A DNA stretch of 12,303 bases from NCBI GenBank assembly GCA_023256455.1, contig JAGDXN010000012.1:1-12303 (forward strand), given 5' to 3'. Source of the DNA: Cuniculiplasma sp. GTDB lineage: Archaea; Thermoplasmatota; Thermoplasmata; Thermoplasmatales; Thermoplasmataceae. The notes beneath the pieces were generated by a model that was not told where the DNA came from, did not search any database, and saw only the letters and a program-made list of their open reading frames with translations. Of this stretch, positions 1 to 6,277 are shown one piece after another (positions within the stretch are counted from its first letter, which is position 1; every line of letters starts with the position of its first letter). The translations under genes were made by a program, and so were the position numbers.

Positions 1-1131
1 TCCATTTGATAAGGTTACATTTCTTGGAAAATCTAGGGTTTGGATTCCTCCATAATTATTCTGGATTTCAGACCCTGTAATATTTAAATAAAGAAAAGGA
101 TAATTTGTGTTGTTCTGGAAAGGTGAAGTCCCTATACTCACTACTATATGAGCGTAACCCTGTGAAAACTGCTCATAATATACCATATTTGGTTCTATAT
201 AAAACTGAACATAGTTCACAGGTGAATTAGCTGAAGAGGTGTAAAATTCCTGTGATGCAAGAGCATAAAAACCTGAAGGCTGACCATTGGGAAGAGGAAG
301 TTGGTCACTATAATTTAACCAGTACTCTGGATATGTAACATCACAGACATTTTGGGTTTGAACTACACCTACGAAATTTGTTTCATTTAAATCGTTAATA
401 TTTCCGGTTGGTCCTGTCGCCGCCGCCACAACTCCATTTAACTGGAAATCTGAAAAAGATACGGTTACAATTGCATTACTCTGATTTACAATAACACTTC
501 CATATGCTGGCGAAGGCCTAAATGATGAATTACTTGCACTGATGTAATACTGATATGTTCCTCTCGGTTCACTAAATGAAATAATACTTGGCACTGAGAC
601 CCCAGTTGAACCTTCAGACAGTTGCTCACCACCTAGCTGTACTGTCCAGAAATAGCCTGATTTCAAACCAATTTCTCTGAAAATTATGGAATATGTAAAT
701 TTGCTGTTTACCTTAGAGTTGGTCAAAATATTAGAAGAGGATGTGTTTGCCTCTGCAGCAACAATCCTTGTTTTAGTTGTATTTGTTACGAAATAATGGA
801 TTTTAGCATTATAGTGCATTGACCCATTGAAATCGCTAGAATAGTGAATATTAGTGCTCTGTGTGGGTGTAAAGGGTGGAGTTCCACTTATTCCGAGAGG
901 AAAAGACTGTGAAATTGCTTTTCCCGGTACAAAGGAACTTGATTGTATCTTCGAATCCAGCGATGCAAATGAACTCTGTGTACCTGACTGATATTTCAAA
1001 TCATTATTTGTTCCTGTGCTTGGAACGTACCATAAAATGAATGATGTCAACAAAACGCTGGCGATTGCAAAAAGAAGAATTGCCCCAATTATTTCACTTA
1101 CTGCAGAATCTTCTTTATATACTTCCTTCAT
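1..1131 (-). CDS. Pilin-like surface protein, N-terminal part (C-terminus beyond window)
   Basis: An open frame of 377 codons runs from an ATG at 1131 to base 1 with no stop, so the C-terminus is missing. Residues 1-9 are short and charged; residues 10-35 (AVSEIIGAILLFAI...) form a hydrophobic helix beginning with the AVS-x-x-IG pattern seen in archaeal type IV pilin and archaellin-like N-termini. In that family a class III signal peptide is cut just before the helix by a PibD/FlaK-type peptidase and the helix packs into a filament core. The rest is rich in Ser, Thr, Asn and Tyr with many N-x-S/T sites, as expected of an extracellular beta-rich protein. Over 377 residues is long for a pilin, so an adhesin or anchored surface protein is possible. 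The exact cleavage site is not clear. A TATA-like box lies about 26 bases upstream of the start. Confidence 0.72.
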   Translation of the reverse strand, partial: MKEVYKEDSAVSEIIGAILLFAIASVLLTSFILWYVPSTGTNNDLKYQSGTQSSFASLDSKIQSSSFVPGKAISQSFPLGISGTPPFTPTQSTNIHYSSDFNGSMHYNAKIHYFVTNTTKTRIVAAEANTSSSNILTNSKVNSKFTYSIIFREIGLKSGYFWTVQLGGEQLSEGSTGVSVPSIISFSEPRGTYQYYISASNSSFRPSPAYGSVIVNQSNAIVTVSFSDFQLNGVVAAATGPTGNINDLNETNFVGVVQTQNVCDVTYPEYWLNYSDQLPLPNGQPSGFYALASQEFYTSSANSPVNYVQFYIEPNMVYYEQFSQGYAHIVVSIGTSPFQNNTNYPFLYLNITGSEIQNNYGGIQTLDFPRNVTLSNG

Positions 1132-1150
1132 TGAGTAATGAATTAAGTTT

Positions 1151-1162
1151 ATCTTATTAAAT
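1151..1162 (-). promoter_or_regulatory. TATA-like box of pilin-like gene
   Basis: On the minus strand the sequence reads TTTAATAAGAT, centred about 26 bases before the ATG at 1131. This spacing would place transcription initiation at or next to the start codon (leaderless). The rest of 1132-1279 is AT-rich spacer in which I see nothing else. Confidence 0.4.
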
Positions 1163-1279
1163 GTATTTGATTCCCCTAAGTCGATCAATTCTAAATTAAC
1201 TGATAATTAATTATTTTTCAGGTGTCTTAAGATGGATTTTTTGGTCATCCATGTCCTATTACATATTTAATTCCTGTCT

Positions 1280-1612
1280 TCACAGTGAACCGCCATTGAT
1301 CAACCCAACTATTTCAGCATCTGTAAAAGGGCCTTCAATTGCAGATGGTATCTTTTCCCACTTTATAGGGTCTTCAAGATCAACCTCCTCGTTTTCCCTC
1401 AACCACACCAAATAGGAGTACTCCCCAAACTTGTAAATTTCTATATCTTCCCTTTTTAGCCTTTTAATAGAATCCTTTGATGAGATGAATATCCCATAAA
1501 TGATCCCAACAAGAACGAATTCCTCATCCGTTCCATCTCCACCATATTCCTCATCCCCAATAATTCCATAGGAGTCCATTATGTCGTATATGGATTCTTT
1601 ATCAAATAGCAT
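1280..1612 (-). CDS. Hypothetical acidic protein, 110 residues
   Basis: I do not recognise this family. The 110-residue product is acidic, with an Asp/Glu-rich N-terminal third (residues 5-31, including a DEEYGGDGTDEE stretch), a hydrophobic segment at about 32-44 (FVLVGIIYGIFIS) too short and isolated to be called a membrane span with confidence, and a Lys/Arg patch at about 46-55. Residues 59-92 look like a mixed alpha/beta fold with aromatic residues. There is no signal peptide and no cysteine. It is transcribed away from the 308-residue gene at 1691 with 78 bases between the start codons. The ATG at 1612 is preferred because a TATA-like TGATAAATAG lies about 24 bases upstream. Codon use is like the neighbours, so I believe it is a real gene. 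Confidence 0.6.
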   Translation of the reverse strand: MLFDKESIYDIMDSYGIIGDEEYGGDGTDEEFVLVGIIYGIFISSKDSIKRLKREDIEIYKFGEYSYLVWLRENEEVDLEDPIKWEKIPSAIEGPFTDAEIVGLINGGSL

Positions 1613-1630
1613 CTGCAGGTACCTCTCAAA

Positions 1631-1640
1631 CTATTTATCA
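1631..1640 (-). promoter_or_regulatory. TATA-like box of the 110-residue gene
   Basis: Minus-strand TGATAAATAG centred about 24 bases before the ATG at 1612, which suits a leaderless transcript. It sits in the 78-base divergent spacer shared with the gene at 1691. Confidence 0.38.
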
Positions 1641-1652
1641 CGTAGTTTAATC

Positions 1653-1669
1653 CCTATAAATATTTTTAT
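1653..1669 (+). promoter_or_regulatory. TATA-like box of the 308-residue gene
   Basis: CTATAAATATTTTTATT is a strong archaeal TATA match centred about 30 bases before the ATG at 1691. No Shine-Dalgarno-like sequence precedes the ATG, so a leaderless or nearly leaderless mRNA is likely. Confidence 0.5.
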
Positions 1670-1690
1670 TCCCGTACCACTTATCCTGAT

Positions 1691-2617
1691 ATGATCATTA
1701 AGGATTTTGAAAAGATTCTTGACTTTAGGTGTGAAATAAGTTTTGATGCTGAAGAGAAAATAAAGAACATAGGCGGAAATGACTATGACGTTGTGGGCAG
1801 AATAAGATATAAGGGAGACAGCGGGATTTTAGTACTTAACGGAAAAAAACTCAGAGGAGAGGAGGAAAGAAAAAATGTTCATAATAAAGACTATTACTTC
1901 TCTAACAAGATCGATGTAACAGATACAAATATGTTTGAACTGCACAGGAAAATAATGGATCTCGATTCCTCCATAGTAGATTCCATATTCCTGAAGAGCT
2001 ACAGGGTTAAGTTCATAATGAGATTCCACAGAGTTGAACTTAAAAAATTCACATCTATCATTACTGAGATGAATGAAAAGTTAAGTAACCTGCAGATCGA
2101 TTTTCTCGGTCATGCCAATGGTTTTTTGGACAGTTTTAGAAAGATTGCCAGCAATGTTGATTTGCAATATGTGGAACTGGCAGCAACAATCCCCCCGGAA
2201 TATCTGAACATAACAAAGGATCCAGTTATCCTTTCAATGGGCGTGGAGTGGAACAGACAGATCAGAAAAATAGGGGAAAATGAGATAAGAGCTCTCTTTA
2301 AAGATGCCAATAACCTGCTGAGCCACAGGACTGATCTAAAGGAAATATTTCCGGAGGAACACCTGTATGAAACGGTTTTCACGAACGAACTTATTAATTT
2401 CTTTAGCAATGAGGCAGATAAATACGAAATCCCAATACTGGGAGCGCCACAAAAATTAATCGGGAAGAATTTCAATTTTGCCTTTGTTGTTCCCAAGAGC
2501 AGTTTCCACGACTTTTCTAAAATAGTGTTTGATTGTGTAAAGAAATTTCCCAAGTGGAAGGTATATATCAGTTTTTCGGACATAATAGAGACAAAGGATC
2601 CTGAAAAAGTAAATTGA
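1691..2617 (+). CDS. Hypothetical protein, 308 residues
   Basis: I do not recognise this protein. It has no signal peptide and no membrane span, so it is probably cytosolic. The sequence suggests two parts. Residues about 1-115 look beta-rich (alternating charged and hydrophobic residues, e.g. YDVVGRIRYKG at 32-42 and YRVKFIMRFHRVE at 104-116). Residues about 117-240 look mainly helical, followed by an alpha/beta C-terminus with strands near 262-268 and 290-295. Only two cysteines are present (14 and 282) and there is no zinc-finger, Walker or nuclease motif that I can identify. The start is supported by a good TATA box about 30 bases upstream. It is divergent from the acidic 110-residue gene and converges on the protease gene. 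A regulatory or sensory role is possible but I have no motif to support it. Confidence 0.7.
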   Translation: MIIKDFEKILDFRCEISFDAEEKIKNIGGNDYDVVGRIRYKGDSGILVLNGKKLRGEEERKNVHNKDYYFSNKIDVTDTNMFELHRKIMDLDSSIVDSIFLKSYRVKFIMRFHRVELKKFTSIITEMNEKLSNLQIDFLGHANGFLDSFRKIASNVDLQYVELAATIPPEYLNITKDPVILSMGVEWNRQIRKIGENEIRALFKDANNLLSHRTDLKEIFPEEHLYETVFTNELINFFSNEADKYEIPILGAPQKLIGKNFNFAFVVPKSSFHDFSKIVFDCVKKFPKWKVYISFSDIIETKDPEKVN

Positions 2618-2793
2618 GTTAAAACTATATTTATCCAAAACCGTTTATTTCAAATCAAAAACATTTTTTAAAAGATTCACGCCATTCTCATATGTATTGA
2701 ATAAAGATATTACATTTTTTAATCCATCATGAAATTTTTATCAAAAGAAATTTTTTAAAAATTATAAGTTAAAAAATATAGTTTTCAAAATGT
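2618..2793. terminator. AT-rich convergent terminator region
   Basis: The 176 bases between two convergent genes hold several short T-tracts. T6 runs at about 2664-2669, 2715-2720 and 2751-2756 could stop transcripts from the 308-residue gene. An A6 run at 2771-2776 (T6 on the minus strand) and the A-rich stretch near 2757-2764 could stop protease transcripts. Archaeal termination commonly uses such T-tracts without a strong hairpin. I see no reading frame or RNA gene here. Confidence 0.4.
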
Positions 2794-5553
2794 TTATGCG
2801 TATCCAAGGGTGAATATGTCAGGATAACTGTTATCATTCTCAAGGGTTGATCCTGAATACCAGTAGTCCTGAATTGCACCCTTATCAACGCTGGGTGAAG
2901 AAGTATATCCCCACTCTGTTGATCCTGATGCTAAATAAACATTTATGAAATAGTCCGTGCCTGAATTGAGCGAGGTTGATGGGAGGGTAAAGTTGTAAAA
3001 TCCTGCGGTTGATCCAACTGTAAGTGTTTGATTGGAGAGAACCTGTGATCCGAAGAGCGATGTACCAATGGACACATCTATGGAACCTGCCCCTGAAAGG
3101 TAAAGGACAACATAGTTGATTTGAACACTTGATGAAACTGTGAATTCTTCAGCTTCAGGAACGTTATAGGTGTATATGTTTGATGAACTTGCATTGACCT
3201 GGACGAATATACCAGATGGTACATTTGATGCAGGAGGTGGAGATGTGGAGGATGTTGAGGCATAGTAGCCTATGGAATATATGTCCGGATAACTGTTATC
3301 ATTCTCAAGGGTTGATCCTGAATACCAGTAGTCCTGAACTGCACCCTGATCAACACTGGGTGATGTGGTATATCCCCACTCTGTTGATCCTGAGGCAAGA
3401 TATACATTAAGGAAATAATCTGTAGATGCACTGAGCGATATATTGCTGAAGAAAAGCTGGTACCATCCTGCAGTTGATCCTATGTTATAGCTCTGGTTTG
3501 CCAGTACCTGAGAACCAAACAGGGATGTTCCAATTGAAACATCTATTGTACCGGAACCTGACAAATACAGTACTACGTTGTTTGCTGTGTAACTGTTGTT
3601 TACAGTGAATTCTTCTGCTTCAGGGACGGAATAGAGATTTATGTTGCTGACGGTTGCGTTGACCTGTGAAAATACACCATTGGATTGAGTTGATGTGGGC
3701 TGGGTCGTTGGTGGTGTTGATGATGAGGGTATTCCATTAATATAATATTGGGCAAAGTTGTATGCATTTATGGAGCCCCATCCATCCACAAGATTGTATC
3801 CCTTTGCTGCGCTGAATTCGCCGTTTGAACCATTCGCAACAAAGTAGAATGCAGGTGAAGACAGGGTTCCATTATACTGGGCCTGTCCAAGCTGGTATAT
3901 GAAAGGATCTATGAAGCCTACCTTATGGCCTATATAATAATCCATTGTTGCAAACAAGCCTGCTGTGAGAGGTGATGCTATGCTTGTTCCCCACAGTTCC
4001 TGATATCCAGTTGATCCGGAATAGGTGATCCAGATCTCCATGTTTGCGCCATCGGCGGCAACATCGGGTGTTCCCCTGCCTGAGGATAGGCCTGTAATGG
4101 AGGATGCTCCCGTTATTACTGAATTTGCGTCAGCGCTGTTCTGTTGCCATGAAGGCTCTGCATATACTGAACTCACTCCGCCCTGTGATCCGTCACCAGA
4201 ATTGGGCGTGTTGTACCATACTGATTCCTTTTGGATTCCTGTTGTTCCTGTTCCATCCGTGGATGCTGTGCCTGAAAGTGTTGTACATATGCCGCCAACA
4301 GCGGTTATTCCATAGGTGTTGTAAGATGCCGTGGCAGGGAAGCTTGGGCTCACATTACCCGTATTTCCATCATCTCCGGATGAAGCAAACACTGTAATTC
4401 CTCTTGCAGCTGCCTCCTGTTCATAGGAAGTCCATGATGAATCCGTCATATCGGCTCCTCCCCATGAGTTGCTTATGGCAACCACACTGTTTAACTGAGG
4501 ATAGGATGAGTTTGGATTCAGAATGAATGCAAATGCCTGATCCAGGCAAGACTGGGTAGCCTGGGGGCCATAAACTTCCACTATATTTGCTCCGGGTGCC
4601 GTAGATCCTGCCATTTCAAGGTCAAGCGTGCTTTCGAAATCAGCCTGTGACTGGTCGTTTGCTGCTGATGGCCCTGGTGCAGGAGCTCCATCAATAGGCG
4701 CTCCGTAAATGTTTGAATGTGGTTCACCGGAAGGAAGGGTTTTGTTAAAATAGGAATATATATCGGAAGGGACAAAGGGAGCTACTGACTGCCCCGCGCT
4801 GTTTGTTCCAGACCACAGAATTGTGGCAACTGTTTCATTAGTTGGATATCCCTTTGACTGATAAAGTTTGGAAAGCTGGTAGGCATTTTGAAAGTCTGAG
4901 CCGTAGAGCAGCTGACCGTTACTTCCGCTTGTGAATGATGGAGATACATTGAAATTGAGCGTTGCCAGGTGTTTGGTGTTAAGACCGGCAATATTTACAA
5001 CATGTCCTGCCATGAAGGATGGAAGATAGACGTTTCCCACAGGCATAATGTATTCTCTTCCCGTGCCTTTGAATGTTCCTATGGTTGTTTGCATGTTATC
5101 CTCGAACTGTGCGATTGAACCTTTCAGGACAAAAGAAAGATGATCCTGGTATGTTTTTACAGTGAAACCATGGGAAATATAATATTCCACAGCCCTGTCA
5201 TACAGAGCTGAAGATGGGGAGAAGTATCTGTCAAATTGTGAAGCAGACATATAATGGTGATAATAGGGAGAAGATTTATCATTCAAACCATTTAAAAATG
5301 TGTGTAAAAATGATTCGTTGCTAAATTTCAAGGTCACCATAACAGATATCCTGCTGTTTAAATTTGTTTTAACCAGAGGATAATTGCTTCCTAAAGGTAC
5401 ACTGTGTGATACAGATAGCGGTACCGAAATAAGATTTGGTACGTTTGATTGAACGCTTCCTGCAGACACATTCTCATGTCCAGCACTGACGACCCCTGCT
5501 ATTCCTAAGAAAAGCATGATCGTTGCCATTAACAAAATAACTATACGATTCAT
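2794..5553 (-). CDS. Secreted S53 (kumamolisin/sedolisin-type) serine-carboxyl protease precursor
   Basis: An acid-active secreted endopeptidase is predicted. Residues 1-24 form a Sec signal peptide (hydrophobic core 4-22, then SAG). Residues about 45-195 match the pro-kumamolisin activation domain, including SSPYYHHYMSASQFDRYF (94-111). The catalytic domain covers about 215-605. The S53 residues are visible: Glu307 and Asp311 (E-x3-D in FESTLDLE), oxyanion-hole Asp394 in SSGDDG, and nucleophile Ser524 in GTSIASP. The C-terminal calcium-loop region is around 586-596 (YNLVDGWGSIN, with Asn where Asp is common). A Ser/Thr/Pro linker (608-625) leads to two tandem beta-rich repeats (626-763 and 781-918) separated by a second linker. 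There is no C-terminal membrane anchor. The repeats may bind substrate or the cell envelope; that is inference. Many N-x-S/T sequons are present. Upstream, a TATA box and a palindrome face a small winged-helix gene. Confidence 0.93.
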   Translation of the reverse strand: MNRIVILLMATIMLFLGIAGVVSAGHENVSAGSVQSNVPNLISVPLSVSHSVPLGSNYPLVKTNLNSRISVMVTLKFSNESFLHTFLNGLNDKSSPYYHHYMSASQFDRYFSPSSALYDRAVEYYISHGFTVKTYQDHLSFVLKGSIAQFEDNMQTTIGTFKGTGREYIMPVGNVYLPSFMAGHVVNIAGLNTKHLATLNFNVSPSFTSGSNGQLLYGSDFQNAYQLSKLYQSKGYPTNETVATILWSGTNSAGQSVAPFVPSDIYSYFNKTLPSGEPHSNIYGAPIDGAPAPGPSAANDQSQADFESTLDLEMAGSTAPGANIVEVYGPQATQSCLDQAFAFILNPNSSYPQLNSVVAISNSWGGADMTDSSWTSYEQEAAARGITVFASSGDDGNTGNVSPSFPATASYNTYGITAVGGICTTLSGTASTDGTGTTGIQKESVWYNTPNSGDGSQGGVSSVYAEPSWQQNSADANSVITGASSITGLSSGRGTPDVAADGANMEIWITYSGSTGYQELWGTSIASPLTAGLFATMDYYIGHKVGFIDPFIYQLGQAQYNGTLSSPAFYFVANGSNGEFSAAKGYNLVDGWGSINAYNFAQYYINGIPSSSTPPTTQPTSTQSNGVFSQVNATVSNINLYSVPEAEEFTVNNSYTANNVVLYLSGSGTIDVSIGTSLFGSQVLANQSYNIGSTAGWYQLFFSNISLSASTDYFLNVYLASGSTEWGYTTSPSVDQGAVQDYWYSGSTLENDNSYPDIYSIGYYASTSSTSPPPASNVPSGIFVQVNASSSNIYTYNVPEAEEFTVSSSVQINYVVLYLSGAGSIDVSIGTSLFGSQVLSNQTLTVGSTAGFYNFTLPSTSLNSGTDYFINVYLASGSTEWGYTSSPSVDKGAIQDYWYSGSTLENDNSYPDIFTLGYA
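2800..3213 (-). repeat. C-terminal repeat copy B of the S53 protease
   Basis: Encodes residues 781-918. It aligns without gaps to copy A at 3265-3678, with an exact period of 465 bases (155 codons). Shared protein blocks include VPEAEEFTV, DVSIGTSLFGSQVL, YLASGSTEWGYT and YWYSGSTLENDNSYPDI. At the DNA level a stretch of 52 bases (2822-2873) is identical to 3287-3338, while other parts of the copies differ at many sites. Confidence 0.9.
3265..3678 (-). repeat. C-terminal repeat copy A of the S53 protease
   Basis: Encodes residues 626-763, the first of two tandem beta-rich modules after the catalytic domain. See copy B for the alignment. It is preceded by the PT-rich linker SSTPPTTQPTSTQS and followed by a second Ser/Pro linker (about 765-780). 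The modules look like secreted carbohydrate- or surface-binding beta-sandwiches in composition (Ser, Thr, Tyr, Asn), but I cannot name the family. Confidence 0.9.
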
Positions 5554-5573
5554 GTTAACCGATCACAATCCTC

Positions 5574-5587
5574 ATAAATATATAAAT
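5574..5587 (-). promoter_or_regulatory. TATA box of the S53 protease gene
   Basis: Minus-strand TTTATATATTTATG is centred about 27 bases before the ATG at 5553, giving a predicted transcript start at the start codon. No Shine-Dalgarno-like sequence lies between. Confidence 0.5.
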
Positions 5588-5591
5588 TTCA

Positions 5592-5614
5592 TGTAATGTG
5601 CATCAAAAATTACA
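5592..5614. promoter_or_regulatory. Operator-like palindrome TGTAAT-N11-ATTACA
   Basis: Two perfect 6-base inverted arms (5592-5597 and 5609-5614) are separated by 11 bases. The site abuts the upstream edge of the protease TATA box, about 50 bases before the protease start and about 90 before the start of the divergent winged-helix gene. Its 23-base span suits a dimeric winged-helix or MarR-type regulator. Binding is inferred; with this AT content a 6+6 palindrome can arise by chance. Confidence 0.35.
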
Positions 5615-5642
5615 CATAGCAATTAAATAGAACATAAATAAG

Positions 5643-5655
5643 ATAAATTATAATC
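5643..5655 (+). promoter_or_regulatory. Possible TATA box of winged-helix gene
   Basis: ATAAATTATAATC is centred about 42 bases before the GTG at 5692, which would leave a leader of about 15 bases. A second candidate, TTTATA at 5673-5678, is only about 17 bases from the start and seems too close. The choice is uncertain. Confidence 0.25.
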
Positions 5656-5691
5656 AAAGGATTTCAGTAAGATTTATACGGATAAACTAAT

Positions 5692-5940
5692 GTGGGCTTT
5701 ACGATAACCGAAGAGAAATTTAAAGAACTGACACCGTCGTCGAGACTGATATTGTTAACACTGAAAAGTATTAAAATTGCGGATGTTAAAACACTGATGA
5801 AAGAAACTGGCCTTTCAAAGAGGGCATTGATGGGTTCCTTAAAGCATCTAAGAGAAGAATCCCTTATCAGTGTGAAGACATGCCTTACAGACACCAGGAG
5901 AAGATTTTACTGCTTTGTGCAGGAAAGGGAAGAAGAGTAA
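5692..5940 (+). CDS. Small winged-helix DNA-binding protein, 82 residues
   Basis: The 82-residue product reads as a single winged helix-turn-helix domain. Helix 1 is about residues 14-26 (TPSSRLILLTLKS), helix 2 is 30-38 (ADVKTLMKE), the recognition helix follows the turn GLSKRAL at 40-46 and runs to about 55, and the wing covers about 57-75 (LISVKTC...RRRFYCF). This resembles MarR/ArsR-like archaeal regulators. It has no ligand domain; Cys64 and Cys74 in the wing are a possible redox or metal pair, which is speculative. The start is a GTG: an ATG two bases earlier is in a frame that stops after five codons, and an in-frame TAA at 5683 rules out a longer form. The divergent orientation to the S53 protease, with a palindrome between, suggests it may control the protease, itself, or both. 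Confidence 0.75.
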   Translation: MGFTITEEKFKELTPSSRLILLTLKSIKIADVKTLMKETGLSKRALMGSLKHLREESLISVKTCLTDTRRRFYCFVQEREEE

Positions 5941-6067
5941 GAATTTTTTAATTTAATTCTCCGTAAGGTAAAATAATTAACAAATTTTTTTAGATCTTTA
6001 GTAAATGGAACTTATGTAATTTTTTGGAAAAACCGTTGAGTTGAAATTTTTAAAAATTAAGATAAAA
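5941..6067. terminator. Convergent T-tract terminators between winged-helix and Sec61-beta genes
   Basis: For the plus-strand gene, a T6 run at 5944-5949 begins four bases after the stop codon and a T7 run lies at 5985-5991. For the minus-strand Sec61-beta gene, A-runs near 6025-6029 and 6051-6056 give T-tracts on its transcript. I see no gene in this spacer. Confidence 0.4.
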
Positions 6068-6232
6068 TCAGTGCAGAGGCCAGAAATATGTGGCCAATTC
6101 AACAACCACTGCCATTGCAATTCCAATGTAAATAACAAGCTTTGGATCCAGTGCCGGACCTTCAATCTCTTCCTCGTCAAAGTATCTGATTAAACCCGCA
6201 CCCGATTGAAATCCGTCTTTCTTGTCTGCCAT
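6068..6232 (-). CDS. secG: Preprotein translocase subunit Sec61-beta (54 residues)
   Basis: This very short gene encodes the small third subunit of the archaeal Sec translocon, a tail-anchored protein associated with SecY and SecE. Residues 10-24 (SGAGLIRYFDEEEIE) match the hallmark AGL-x-RYF-(D/E)-E of archaeal Sec61-beta. Residues 25-32 (GPALDPKL) match the usual G-P-x-(I/L)-x-P-K linker, and residues about 32-51 form the single membrane helix. The length of 54 is normal for the family. The ATG at 6232 is the only sensible start: the ATG at 6240 is in another frame. A TATA-like box lies about 28 bases upstream. It diverges from a signal peptidase gene, which acts on proteins leaving the same translocon, with 45 bases between the start codons. 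Archaeal Sec61-beta is annotated as secG or secBeta in different genomes. Confidence 0.92.
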   Translation of the reverse strand: MADKKDGFQSGAGLIRYFDEEEIEGPALDPKLVIYIGIAMAVVVELATYFWPLH

Positions 6233-6238
6233 TGATTC

Positions 6239-6268
6239 ATAAATGTTATCAATGGATTTATTATTTTC
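6239..6268. promoter_or_regulatory. Overlapping divergent promoters of Sec61-beta and signal peptidase
   Basis: Only 45 bases separate the two start codons. Minus-strand AAAATAATAAATCC (6255-6268) is centred about 28 bases before the Sec61-beta ATG. For the signal peptidase, ATAAATGTTA (6240-6249) is about 33 bases before the ATG at 6278. The box for one gene lies between the box and the start of the other, so the two initiation complexes would crowd each other. Confidence 0.4.
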
Positions 6269-6277
6269 GTCTTACTC

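Noticed and set aside
2110..2583. 157-residue minus-strand frame
   Set aside because: It lies wholly inside the 308-residue gene, which has the better promoter and codon use. Its Ser/Leu/Phe-rich product is typical of antisense reading.
2822..3338. Direct repeats as a CRISPR or insertion-sequence signature
   Set aside because: Only two copies exist at a 465-base spacing, in frame and coding for protein modules. There are no spacers, terminal inverted repeats or transposase.
4025..4397. Two plus-strand frames of about 96 residues within the protease gene
   Set aside because: They are antisense to the S53 catalytic domain, have biased Pro/Cys/His composition and lack a promoter; shadow frames.
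5998..6180. 60-residue minus-strand frame
   Set aside because: It overlaps Sec61-beta in another frame on the same strand, and Sec61-beta has clear family motifs.
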